Below are positions 24,701 to 37,400 of a stretch of DNA of 64,000 bases, piece by piece; position 1 is the first letter of the stretch, and every line of letters starts with the position of its first letter. The translations under genes and the position numbers were made by a program. The notes beneath the pieces were generated by a model that had not been told where the DNA came from, searched no databases, and worked only from the letters and a program-made list of their open reading frames with translations. The stretch is taken from assembly GCA_023055505.1 (NCBI GenBank), contig JALIRH010000026.1, forward strand, positions 8,757,591 through 8,821,590, given 5' to 3'. Origin of the DNA: Callipepla californica brunnescens (Eukaryota; Chordata; Aves; Galliformes; Odontophoridae).

Positions 24701-27700
24701 GCATGGAAATGTTGCAAAAAATACATTAAAAATATGTAATTTGATGGTTCATTTCCTGAAATTATTATGTGTCTCTGAGGTAATAATGATCACTGATGTA
24801 TGCATCTCTCTAGTCAAAAATAAGACAGAAGGCATCTGAAGACACGAGGGTTAATTTAGAGCTCAAAGACATAAAATCAAGTCATAATGCAAAATTATCA
24901 GAACTGGCATCATCTCTCCAGGCAAAATATTTTTTTATTTGAAAATCTTAAGCATCAACCGCTTTACTGTTCACAGTTTTTATATACACACAAAGCTACT
25001 CTGTGTGGACAGTGGCTATTGTACTGGTTTATTTCTCCTGTTTGTGTTCTGTTACTCACAGAAAGCAAAGCACAAAGCCTGCAGGTACAGAAGAGCGTCT
25101 GTTTTGGCCAGATTGTTTCCGTCTTCTAAGATGTTCTTCTATGTGTTTTTCATATTTGGTGTTGAATGGGATTAAAAAAAAATAAAAGGAAGAAAGAGTG
25201 AAGTATCAAAGATTTTTATTCCTGCAAGCATAGGAGATACTTTGGTCAAATACCTCTTTCATTATTTATTTAATTTTTTTAGGTATTCCATTATTTTATG
25301 TTTGTATGCATATAAATATGGACCATTCTTTTGAGTTTTGAAACCAAAATCGTCAAGATTGTTTACTACTGAAGCTAAACATTTGACTGTGTGTTTTTTA
25401 CAGAACTTAAATGCCATCCATGACCTTATCTGAAATGTAGACTTCTTAGGGGTAAAGTCCATTTCAAATTGTTTGTACAGTCAAGTAGACACCTTCCGAT
25501 TGAGGATTTTCTAATGTCCTCTTCTAGGAAGGAAAATGTCTCTTTTTGCAAGGAGCACGAAGCAAACCTGAGAAAAGAGTGGAAAGCTTTTAAGTTGCTT
25601 CTCTGTTTGCTCATGGCTTTATCCTATTGAATTTTTGTTCAGATGATTAAATTGCAGTTGCTGTAGTTGTGTCGCCAGCGTAGTGATGATGGCAGAGTAC
25701 ACCAGACTCTCGGATTTGCTGGCAGATATCAAAGCTGAAGTTTTCCATTCATAGAATGTGTTGACTTTTCAAATGTATGTTTTTCCAATATGAGGTTTAT
25801 TTATTTATTTGAGGAAAAGGACGTTTTCATAACTATCGTCTTTTCCTTCAAATTTCACTTTTTATTTTGCCATGCTCTTTTAAGGTCAAACTTGCACATG
25901 GGTTTAGGAGGATAGTTTTCTGTCACAATTTGTTCTGGCGGAAATTGTTCAAACAAATGTGTGTGACTGAGTCTGTTCATGGAGTGCTACTGTAGGAGGC
26001 TAGAGGAGTACCAGGAGGCACTCATTGCTGGTTTTTTACCAGTTAGTATGGCTACTGCCTATGTGAGCTCCTCAATGAAGGAACTGCGGCAACCTCACTA
26101 TGTTTGCCCCTGTTTCAGAGATATCTGCCTTGTCTGGTAGCGTGCAGGAGTAGTGTATCCAGTTGAGTGTCATTTTCATGTTTAAATATATTCTATGTGT
26201 TTTAGAGTAATACTAAATTAACCTCCCTCTTTCTGCTGTTTCTTTCTCCTCCTGACTGCTTTCCTTTTGGCATTGCAAGCCCTTCTGGCGCAAAATACCG
26301 AGCAGGCAATTTGCATTCAGGAGAACAAAGTTTTCATGATTTGTATTTCTCAGTGATGTGCTTTATACAGAAGAGCATGTTTGGCTCATTTTCTATAGGG
26401 AGCGAACCAAAGCCTGCTGTCTTCTGTACGTTATGATTTTGGCAAGTGTGCCTTCACGTGATCTTTAATATGTATTTTATAAACCAACATTATGAAGCCT
26501 GAAACTCTGTCATTCCTATTTATACTGTATTTGTGCTTTGGGATAAAAAGGAAAAGAATCTGCATTGGAAAGAAGTACGAGAACTGTTCATACAGTGAAA
26601 TTTTTCTTCTCGGGGTATGAAATGTGTTTTTTAGAAAGTATCACAAAATCTTAATCCTGTTTATGCTTCAGAAGTTCCCTCAGGGGTTGAAATTTTTCTG
26701 ACTGTGGAGACTGAACTCTTTATGAAAACATTAACAGTTGGGAAGGATTTTCACATTATATGAAATAAAATCATTGGATTTTATTCAGAATGAGATTGTA
26801 TAGAGTAGATCAAATTATTGCTTTTATGCAGTAATCTTCTCTGCAGAAGTTTAAAGTACAGGTGTAAATGACATTTCTGGGAAGGAATGCTATTGTCTGC
26901 TGTTAATTGCTTCAGCAAATGAAAATATTTTACTTATAAATTAAGACTGACATAGTAATTAGCTACTTACAGAATTTTCTAATCTTATTAGTAAATATAT
27001 TTCTTCTCTTATCTCCTAAATTATTTCTATTTGAAAAATAAAAATACAACAAAAAGAATCTTATTTAACTGGCTTCTTTTTCTTGTGCAGGAATGATGTG
27101 TAGCTCGTATTCCATCTTTTTTTCCTTCTTTGCAGGTTTATTTCTAAAGAAAATAAACAGATATATGATTGAGTTTTTCTTAGATATTATTTCTTAGTAT
27201 TACAGCATACCTAGATGACTGATGTGATGGCTGCAATAGGAAATATGACAAGAAAGGAAAAAGAATAGGAAAGGTACTAACTGCTCCAAATGTTAAGTTA
27301 GAAGTATACTTTCATTTATCAAATATTTTGTTACTTGAATTGAGAACATTGGTAAGGATTATATATCTGCTATTATTTATACAATGCATGTAGCAGGTTA
27401 TTATGAAGCTCACTGGGGAAAGATGAATTTGAGAGACTATGTTTTGATTAACTTCACAGGCAGAAGGATGAACTTGGGATTTGCATTCCTAAAAACAATT
27501 AGACCTAAGCATAAAGATTTGTGAAAATTACCTAAAGGATGAGAGCTTCAGGCTGTGATTTTGGGATCAATTTTCAAAGTGTAGCACAGGTAAACTGAAG
27601 ACTTGGTTGAAATCAGACTTTATTCTTTACCAAAGGCAGCTTTCTTGAGAAAGCATCATAGCAGTCCTTACTTGTGGAAGAGATGTCTTAGAGTAACCTT

Positions 27701-30700
27701 ATCTGATAGCATGGTAAAGGACCAAATTCTTGGTATAGGTCAGATCCCAATTTTTTTAATTCATACTTGGTTTTTTAAATATGTTTATGGTGACTTTTTT
27801 CTTTTCCTTTTCTTGAGTAACACTTATTTGGTTTGTAATATTTCTAGCATTTATAATGACGTTAATCAGGGAGTAATAGCTCTGTAAGAGCAATAAGTAC
27901 AGATAAATTAGTGCTGAAAAGAGCTTGAGAAACTTATCAGGGATTTTTCCTTTTTCTGTTCCTGAAGGGCTGAGAAGGTATAACAATGCCAGTTTAACTC
28001 TCCCCCTGTTGCTTTCAAGTACAAGAATCAGCCAAGCACAAATAAGTTCTGTTTTCACTAATTAATCTACTTGTCTCATTAAAATGCTTTGGTTCCATTT
28101 TCAAGTCTTGACGCAGAACTTCAAGAGAATATTGGCGAGAAACATAACTGTCTAAGCCTGAGTTTTTCATCAGTGTCAGTAATCCACAGTTTGCGTAGGG
28201 CTTATTTTTATCTCCTGTTTGAATTGTCAGCTGTCTGTCTGGACTGACCTGCAGCTGTGTGCTTGCATTGCACTTCTTGCTTGCGCTACTTGGAACTACT
28301 TTAATATCTAGTGATGACGCTAAACTGAAGCCTGAACTACTTATATTTAGTCGGCTTTATCTTGCCACGTATGTGTGCTTGGACTACTAGATCAGGACAT
28401 GCATCTTGCAAAGCGGGATCATCATTCTCCCTTCATGGATTTTAGGTGATCATAGGTGATAGATAAGGGACAAATATAAGTGTATATCTGGTTGGCTTGC
28501 ATCACTGCATACTTGCTATACCATACATATTTACAGTTTTTCTGTTGCTTTTCAGAACTGTCATGTTGGATACAAATTGCTTGTACTGTAAATTCCATTT
28601 TTCAGTTATTGATTTTCTTTTCCATGAACTATTCATCATGTATTCATTTATTTTTTTAGTGCTTCAATGAAAGTATTTTTTTCTGCTTTTATGCTCTGCT
28701 TCCTTATGAGGTGCCTGTCTTGATGTTTATTTGTCTTTCCAGTCGTTATTTTTATGAGGAAACAGTTGCGAGTAGTGAGCTGGCATTGTGGTGTGGCTGT
28801 TGGTAGGATTTTCAGGGCACTGCAATAAATCATCTTGTCATCACAAGACTGAAAAGGAGTTTAAAATGGGAGAGGAATAGACTCAAGTGTGCCTCTTTGC
28901 TTACAAGTAGCTCTGCCCAAGGAGCAAGAGGAAAGGTCACTTAACATCTTCAAACATTATTTCTACTTCTTTATGACTCTACTGCCCTAGTGATTTCTAA
29001 TGCAGAAAACTCTTCCCCATCCATATGAAAGGCTTAATCCCTTGGAAAGGAGCACGATGAAGGGATTGGGGGATTTGGAGCACAAAACAAGGTGCTAACT
29101 TCTTTTCTGTGTCCTCTGCCTTCTCAGAAAAGTCATTGAGGAATAGAATGGTTTTTGACTCTATGCTTATTCTCTTGCTCTCAACTACCGGAGTGCAGTT
29201 TCTATGCGTACAAGATTCTTTCATCATTCAGATTGTTAATGACTTCATGCAGTGGATAAAATCTGTTGCGATGCTGTGCAAGTATGAAGTAAAAACCACA
29301 CCATAACATAGATGAATTGTGCTTTTTTTCCTTCATTAGCAAAAGCCTTCATTATGTCAAATAGATTCCAGTGTTCTGCTACATGAAGCTCCTTCTCTTA
29401 TTCATCAAAATTTTTATGAAATTTTTTGCAGCCATAAAATTGAAGCAGTGAAAATATTGAGCAAGAATACTCTTCTACAGCTTCAGATAATCTTGTTAAA
29501 AAAAATGTCAGAGTAATTCAATCCTAAAGCCAGTGCGTTCTTATGTTTTTTTTAATCTAGGATGGCTTCATCCTTTCCTCACCTTCCTCTGCTCTGAGGC
29601 CACGCTGCGTGCACAGCATACTTCTGGTTCAGGTGTGTTCCAGTGTTGGGTTTGGTAGTGGCACATCTTTTGGAGCTGTCTGCCTTTAACACAAGAGGAT
29701 TCAGAAATACTTGACAGAGCTGACCCACTGATGAGCTTGCAGGGATGGACCCTACAATCCACAGTGTAAAAATCACCCTACTTTTCATGTTTTTTAGTAG
29801 AAGATAGCTCTTTTTATAAATTCCTTGCCTTGACTCTGCTTTGAGCCTTCAAACACTTAAGGAAAGTTAACTGAAAATGGATTTTTTTTCCACTTAGATG
29901 TAAAAATTTGAAATTCAGTGGACAGAGTCAGGAGAGACTGCAGTTGAAGTTACACAGGTACTGTGATAAACTCTGAAATGCCTCAGCAGAATATGAAATT
30001 GCTTTTGATCTGCTTCTGAGCTGGAACATGAATGAATGTGCACAGAGATAGACTGCTGGAACACAGGTGAAATACTGTCCCCAAGGCTGGGAAGATGATG
30101 TCCTTCAATCAGTGTTTCCACATACTTTTGACCTTCATTATTTCCCATCTTCTCTACAAACTTTTCAGGATACATTTTACGTGCTATGACCAACATTGAG
30201 ATGCGTGACCACTGTGAAAATTACTGCTTCTATTGCTAGTAGTGCTAATGAGAAGCTCAGTAATTTCTTTTCGCATTTCATTAATGTAGTGTAATGAAAA
30301 AATATGCCGTCCTAAACTGGGATATAAAGTAGAATTCTCGTCTATATTAAGTTACTAAAAGTCCAGCTACTTCTCATTTAGGGAGCAGGAGCCCTGGTGA
30401 TATCTGTAAATGGTAAGTATGTGTCTGTATTCCCAGTTCTGTTGGACAGTGTAGAGCTGGGCAATGTATTATTAAAAAATCTGTAGAGACTTTTTTTCCA
30501 GTTGAAAATGAGAAACGAGCATTTCAGTAGCAAGTATATTTATGTTTTTTGTTTAATTTGTGTACTATAATGAGCAGTGAAGCTGTCCAAGGCTCTGGTT
30601 GTTTTTAGTGATAAGATCACGAATAAAAGAGGGAGTATGTATCAGATACTGACAAAATGACAAGGTACCAACTACTATATATCTCTAATATTCACTTTGC

Positions 30701-30801
30701 ACCTACTGGTTTCTAAGCCTTATGGGCTTAGAAATAAAATTATTTTCATTGTAGATTAGTTTGGTTAAATTCCAGGTGTCTTGTATAAGAAGTAACATGT
30801 A
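21735..30801. other. AT-rich intronic sequence, 9 kb
   Basis: I see no gene, RNA gene or mobile element. A more GC-rich patch at about 29570-29760 could not be assigned to a family. Confidence 0.5.
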
Positions 30802-31028
30802 TGTATGGGAACTGTTGAATCACGGCCTGAACCACTGATTGATCACCTGAGGCAAGCCCTGAGTCAGCTGCAGGGGCACAAGTGTGTGTGATTGGAAGGG
30901 GTGGAGTTTGACTCCACCTCTCCCAAGACCCCATTTAAGGGCTGACCACCAGCGGGGAAGGATCTCTTGTTGGAGATCCCTCCCCGGTGGAGTTATCGGC
31001 GAGCCTCAACCATCAGCAAGGTGAGCCA
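30802..31028 (+). mobile_element. LTR-like repeat, copy A (probable solo LTR)
   Basis: It shares a long alignment with the inverted copy at 52263-52505: both start TGTATGGGAACTGTTGAATC, continue through CCTGAACCACTGATTGATCA, a GGTGGAG block, a CCATTTAAGGGCTGACCACC block and TCTCTTGTTGGAGATC, and end near a GGTGAGC(C)A. The TG start, CA-like end, TATA-like ATTTAAGG in the second half and absence of coding sequence all suggest the LTR of an avian endogenous retrovirus-like element. No internal retroviral sequence, primer-binding site or second LTR in direct orientation is visible, so it is most likely a solo LTR. I do not know its repeat-database name. Target-site duplications were not found and the ends are provisional. 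Confidence 0.7.
30899..30940 (+). promoter_or_regulatory. Hairpin and TATA-like box in LTR copy A
   Basis: GGTGGAGTTTGACTCCACC (30900-30918) is an inverted repeat with 8-base arms around a 3-base loop. About 15 bases later comes CATTTAAGG (30932-30940), a TATA-like box. The same arrangement occurs in copies B and C, which suggests the core promoter of the LTR. Whether it is active here is unknown. Confidence 0.45.
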
Positions 31029-31469
31029 ATCTCTTTTGCTATTATTTTGTATAACATCTACTTAAAGCCTACCAAAAATATACCATCCTTTCGCACTAAT
31101 TTCCTTGAAGTGCTTTCCTTGGGGTTATTTGCCCTACAATGTATGTATTTTAGTGTTTCGGTGCTTTCACTGTTTTTACTTATGAGCATGGAGATGGATG
31201 CTTTGGAAGAGAACCATAAGTACATCCATCACAGGGAGAAGCTGCTGTCTTATTACCTTGGTTATTCATTGCCATTTTCAACTGTAGTGTCTCTCACTGT
31301 TTTGAAGTATAACAGTTTAATGCAGATTAGAATACTGAACTTATTAAGGTGCAGCAAATACAAAATGGGAAATAAAGTACGGAATGCTCAGCCTCTTCTT
31401 TTAAATGATACTATTGGGAAAATGCCATCTACAGAAATAACATTATTGGTTGTCTGCTTGGCTGATTAA
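30987..31469 (+). CDS. Longest ORF of the window, starting inside LTR copy A; doubtful coding potential
   Basis: The frame is open for 160 codons, starting from a GTG within the LTR-like repeat and reading out into unique intronic sequence. The only ATG codons in frame lie well inside, for example around residues 52 and 67. A hydrophobic stretch near residues 43-67 could pass as a membrane segment, but leucine and serine richness is typical of AT-rich noncoding DNA. I recognise no family. It sits about 50 bases downstream of a TATA-like box, so a transcript covering it is imaginable. Given the number of frames in 64 kb, one ORF of this size is not surprising, and I consider it more likely noncoding. 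Confidence 0.12.
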   Translation: MELSASLNHQQGEPISFAIILYNIYLKPTKNIPSFRTNFLEVLSLGLFALQCMYFSVSVLSLFLLMSMEMDALEENHKYIHHREKLLSYYLGYSLPFSTVVSLTVLKYNSLMQIRILNLLRCSKYKMGNKVRNAQPLLLNDTIGKMPSTEITLLVVCLAD

Positions 31470-34400
31470 GTGAGACAATACAAAGAGTAGCAGAGACTAA
31501 TTAGGATACACCATCTTAAACTTACTTCCATAGAATTTTTATCTGTTTCAGTGGCTGCCACAACAATTACTTTGATATTTTAATTGTAGAAAATATCCAA
31601 GTGATTTCTGTGGTTGGCGTTGTGAAGGGACTTGTGTAGCTTGACTGTCCTTGCAAAATCCATAGGGTTTTTTTTTTTTTTTTTTTTTTTTTTGTTGGAA
31701 GTGAACTGATTGTCGTACAAAAGTGGGCTTCTGGCTTTCCTTAAGAGAATAGCAACTTCAATTATCCTTGCTTAGTTTGCTTCAAAAGCGAGGTTAAAGT
31801 TTCCCTGACTTTTGTTTCACGTTTTGAAGTTTCATTTTCTCTTTTTTATTCGTGTGGCAAGTTTACAGGACTTGGGACGTAAAAGCTTTTCATGTCAAAG
31901 CTTTTGAGGCTTATTCTGAGGAGGGAAAGGGTGATATCTTTCCCCATGAACTTTAGGAAGCTTCCCATGTGCTGCTCAGAGGACCAGTAGGTTTGGATTA
32001 GCTCTTCCATGCTTCCTGACACATGCACAAAAGTATTAATCGTTTGGCTTACGTTTTTTTTTCTTCTTTGGTTAATTGAGGTGATTTATTTGTCTCTGTT
32101 ATTCCTGTGAAGGGCTTCGTTCAGGAGTGATGAGATGGAGTAACCACAAAAGTATTAGTTAGTGAATTCTTAGCTGTATTTTCTGTTCCCCAGAGTTCAT
32201 TTGTAATATTATAGTATTTGTAAAACAAATTACAACTGATTTTGCTTCAATTGTCTTCTGATGTAGGAATTTCTCTCCTTTTTTTTTTCTAAGTATTGTG
32301 TTTGTTGTTGAAAATTAAAAAAAAAAAATAAACATGACTAATTATGTCAAGTGAAAAAGAATTCAGAATACTGCTTCTAGAAATAATAATCTTAAAAGGA
32401 AATAAATCATTTAATTGCCTGCTGCCAGATTTTACTGACAATCATTGTTTGTATGACTGAGCAAACTGAAAAGCCTGCAGGTTATGGAGTTCTGTTGACA
32501 CCCTCATACCAATGACTGTCAAAGGATCTTCTGGGTCATCCAGTATTTAGTTCAGTTTAACTATACTAAATTATACCAATTTATTATGCTGGCTGCTTGC
32601 ACTCTCTCAGGAGAAGAAATATAGTATCTTTGTGTGTGAAGGGAGATAATCATCTTCCGATGTGGAAACTACTTTGTAGTTTCATAGGTTGCTGCCAGGA
32701 GTTACAGTGCGGGGGGAAGCTTGTACAGAGACAAGGGATGGTATACCAAAGAAGAGACGGAATCAAAATTCATATGAGGGCTGTCCTATACTCCTCTCTT
32801 TTGCATTATCGACTACTCTTAAGAATACAGAATTGTCTGTAACAAGCTAAGGTGTAAAAAACTTGATTATAGTATGTGCCAGTTTTGTGAGAAAATAATG
32901 AACTTTCCGCCTTTTTTACCAGTAGTCTTCACTGCATTCACCAGCACAAAGTTACTTCCTGGGGAGGTGTCACAGCCGAGGGAAAGACTTATATCATCTT
33001 CTCTCTTTGGATGTAACAGTCTTTGCATTCAGGGCTTTGTTTCAAAGACAACTGAACAAAGATAGTGATCACTGTTTGTGCAGCTTAGTGTGGCCAGAAA
33101 CGTTCCCCTTTTTTAGCAGCCAGTGTTATCTGCTTTTAAATGTCAGGCACCCTTTCAGTGTGCACAAAAGGAAGGGTGAGATAACACTGCTATTTGCCCA
33201 TGCTGGAAACAGAGGGCTGGCTCCAGGATGTAGGTAGCAACACGTTCAGGGAAACCTTCAAAGAAGACACCCACCCAAATTCCCCACAGAGTGCAGTTTA
33301 TAACAGACACATTCTGTTCTGTTGTAGTACTGATGTTGTGATGTGAGTCTTAAAACAGAGAAACCTCTGCTAGACTAATTACATGTCTAAGCCTAGAGTA
33401 AGTCTGTATTCTAGGCATGTTTGCTTCTCCTTATATTTCAATTGATCTCCAAGTGTCTCATTGCTTTTTCAAATGCATACGATGTCCAAATACTTGTACT
33501 GAAAACAAATACAAATGAAACTCACTCCACACTTACGTCAAAAAAAATAAAGAAAGAATTAAAACATTCTGGTAATGCCAACAAATGGATTGATTTTCAT
33601 CCATCACCTCATCATCAACAACCCCTTTATTTCCCTTTTTTTTTTAATGCCAGTGTCCCATGAATAATTCTGTGACACCTTTCCTCTTGATGCATGTATT
33701 CCCTAAAAAGTTTCCGAGTTTTTGAGTCAGATATGGAAAATGTCAGCATGGGCAGTAATATGTATGCTAATACAGGTCTCCAATGGATTTCTGGTTCTAA
33801 AAGAAGTGGCACGAGGGTGACCTCACACTAATAACGCTGAAGAATTAGAGTCATAAGTCAAGTGATGCTAAAATTTGAAGACTCAGTATGTGCTCAGGCA
33901 TGCCTACTGAACCTTGTCTTCTACTTCCAAAATCCACGTGTGGTCTTAGATAAAGCTTTTTTGTGGCAACAATACAGGCTAGAAATTGCCATTTCATGCC
34001 AGTTTCATCTTGTTAAGAAAACGATTTACTACAAAAGCTGATGAGGTATTGCAGAGAGCCTTATGAGTAAATGAGAGCTGAGTTCAGCTATATCTTCTCA
34101 GAGGGAACATTGGGAAGCAGGTTTTAACACATGCTTCAATAGTTATTATAGCTATAAGGTGTTAATACTACTCGTCTGACAAAGAGTTTGCAAAACTAGT
34201 AACTAAAGATATTAATGACTTTTACGTAATACACGTTTATTGTTTTACAGAGGAAATGTCCTGAATTCTATTAAAACCTAATAATCTGACTTAATTTTCA
34301 GTAAATTCTTTAAAACTACATTTTCAAATGTTTTTTTCATTATCAAATTTGTTGCTACTTTGAATAAATTCAGGGTACAGGTTATAATGTTATTGTTAAA

Positions 34401-37400
34401 TGGAAAGAAATTGTGCTGAAAGTACTACTTAGGTTTACTGCTCAAAATTCAAATACGTGCAGTTGAAGAGAATTCTGATATCAGCCATGAAAGTCAGAAA
34501 GGCCATATGTTTTAAATGAGATGCTCCCTTCCTAAACTTGTGCAGTACTGCTCTTCATGTGATTTGCAGCCTGCTGTGGCAAAATAGAAGCAATTACAAT
34601 AACTCTGGATATTCAGATAATTCAAACAGAGTCCCTGGAGTAGAGAATGTAACAACCAGAGAATAAACAACTCAAAAGAACATTTAATTTATATGTGACT
34701 GTCTAAGAGAAGAAAAAAAATATATTTAGAAGGGACCTAATTTCCTCTTACTGGAAGAGAGATGAGGCATTCTAGAGAGGATAAAGCTTCTGGTGGTGCG
34801 TAGTTTCTGAGCACTCATGGGTCAAGAAACAGTGCATCAATAATAACATAACCAACAAACAGTTCAGGGCCACTATTGAGTTTTCACACACTACTTCCTT
34901 CTGTGTGCTGGAGTACAAATATTTAGACATATTTAAATATGTTTCAGAGATCTGGCCTTCATAGTCAATTGTACTGAACAATTCTGTTTCCTCTGGCCTC
35001 ATTTGACAATTGTTTCATTTTACTTTGGTGTAACATGTTGCATTATGGGGGAAAGGAGAGAGAAGGAATGTTTTGTTCTGTATGAGTGCACTGTGGGAAT
35101 GCTGCTGTGGTGTTTTATTTATCTAAACAGTCTGATTATTTTTTGAAAGAGTTATTTACAGTCAAAAACAGAAACATAGGAAACCATTCTAGCTCAGTCT
35201 GAGAATTCTTCTGTAGGTGGGCTACTTGTAGAGTATGATAAAACATTGTTTCTGCTGTGGCACTGTGTGATTGAATATATCATGTAAAAACAAAGCTATT
35301 AGGTTTGTTTACACATTAATTAATTTGTTGTTTTCTTTTTGGTCCCTAAAGTCTTTTTTTTTTTTAAAAAAAAAGTATTCAGCATGTGCTTTTAGAGTGG
35401 ATTATTTTCACTAATTAAAATCCCTTTGTGCATATTGCAACCTGCCTTCTAAGTGAAACCTGCGTGAATGAATCCAAGCCCTCCTGTAGTTAAAAAGGAC
35501 ATGTGCAAGGAACTCATGTCTCAGAAGTCCCACATTTTACGGGCTTTCATCTTCACATGTAGTTGAGAATTTGTTTTTACTAAATTATTGATTTACATGC
35601 CAGTGGCATTTTGCAAGTGGATGTGTTGAGCTGTGTGGTATTCAGGGCAGAAGCGAAGGCTTTGTAAGGCATGTGGTTCCCGGGACTTGTGAAGCTCTCC
35701 ATCTCTTACAAGATGTGGCAAATGCCTGGATAAATGCAACTTACTTGTACTTTGTTGCTTGGTACTCTCTGCAGATATGATCCAAATAATAATTTCACTG
35801 TAAAGTGATCTTTGGTAGCTTTTAGGCAGTTATTCTGAAAGAGTTTCTTTATTTCCCGTGTTCCTGTGCTTTGCTTAGGATCAGTTTTGACTAGAATCCA
35901 AGAGGTTAATATCATTTAGTTGTGTGAAATATGCACACTATTTACTAGTGTTCTACTCTGCCAGAAGCTGTTAATCATGGCACAACAGATTATACATCAG
36001 TGAAGGGTCTGAAGGAGACATTCTGATATCTTTTCACTTCAGTATGACAATTTTTTAACTTCTTCATTAGAAGTTCAAAGACTTCCCTTTTATACTTCTG
36101 AACAAATAAATATGTGGGCATGTGCAGATAGTCACGTATGCTCAAGTATTCAACAGGCAAGAAAACACACTGTCAGGAATTGCATGAATTTTGTTAGCAA
36201 ACTTTACTAATTAACTGGCATATTAGCATTGGTGATGAATTTTTCTTTTTGGTACTTATTTTTTAAAAGCGTTTTGAAGTCTTTGTGGCTGTTCAGATGT
36301 TTGTCAGTAGAGAGAGAACTTCTGTAAACTATTTCCTAATGTTTCTTAAAAACCTTGCAAAAGAATTAAGCATTAAAAGTACTCTAGTAGATTGTACTCT
36401 TTCAAGAATGGAAGTTGAGTATAATGCATGTTCTGGATTTATTTATAGATAATAATGTCCCTAAATCTTAATAGATTTTTGCTTTAATTTCTTGGTCTTA
36501 AAAGAGGATTCAACATAATATCTATTTCAACAATTACATTGTTATAACTATTTAACGTGGTAACATAAACTAGATGGAAAGTAACCAGTGTTTCAATTCA
36601 GTGGATACCAACTCTTTTCTACTCTTTATTCTTAAAACCATTGAAGAGGACTATGAGAAGTAGGAGGGATTAAGTTGTGTAATCATGTACTTTCAAGAAC
36701 ACTGAGGTCCCTTGTGTTGATTCTATTGAAGATAACAGAATACTATCTCCACTCAGAAAGCTGTGTTCATTATTACTATTTTGGGGACTGTGTGAAAACG
36801 TAAAATGCTAATAATTAAATTTAGGACTACTGCATGGAACTTTCTGAACCCACAGAGATTTTTTATCTATATAGTTGTCATACCGGCCATTCCTTAAGTC
36901 AAGCAGAAGAGATGATATGACGTCTTGGTCCTCTTTCTTCTGGTCCCCAGAGTTCACTGTTGATTCAGTCCTCCAGGCATAGGATTTTTTTTGTTGATGG
37001 AGGAATGTGTGTGACTACAGCATTATAACCTATAGTGTGATTATTTAGATCTCTTACCTGTTCTCAAGCACTGATGTAGTTTGAAGTCAGGGCAATTCTA
37101 TACCTGGACCAAATCCAGAAAGAGTTCCCTGAATCATTCTCCTGTGCTGAAGTTGCCTCAGGGTAGGGATGCAAAGCAAGCAAGCTGAATGGATGAAACC
37201 ATACTCTAATGGTTTGTTTATTTTAGTAAATATCAATTAGACTCTTCATAACAGACTGTTAGGCATCTCTGTTGAAGCTTTCAACCAACTTGAGGTATAA
37301 TGAATTGCCTGATTGCTTAACACAAATTTTCTTAATGCTTAATAGCTTCATCTAAAGGTTTTATATTGGCTTACACAGTAGTAATGTGATTTGGAATTTT

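Noticed and set aside
30802..31028. Full endogenous retrovirus at LTR copy A
   Set aside because: No primer-binding site, no internal retroviral gene and no second LTR in direct orientation nearby.
32490..32560. TCTTCTGGGTCATCCAGT, similar to a short CR1 phrase
   Set aside because: Only about 18 bases match and the flanks do not continue the CR1 consensus.
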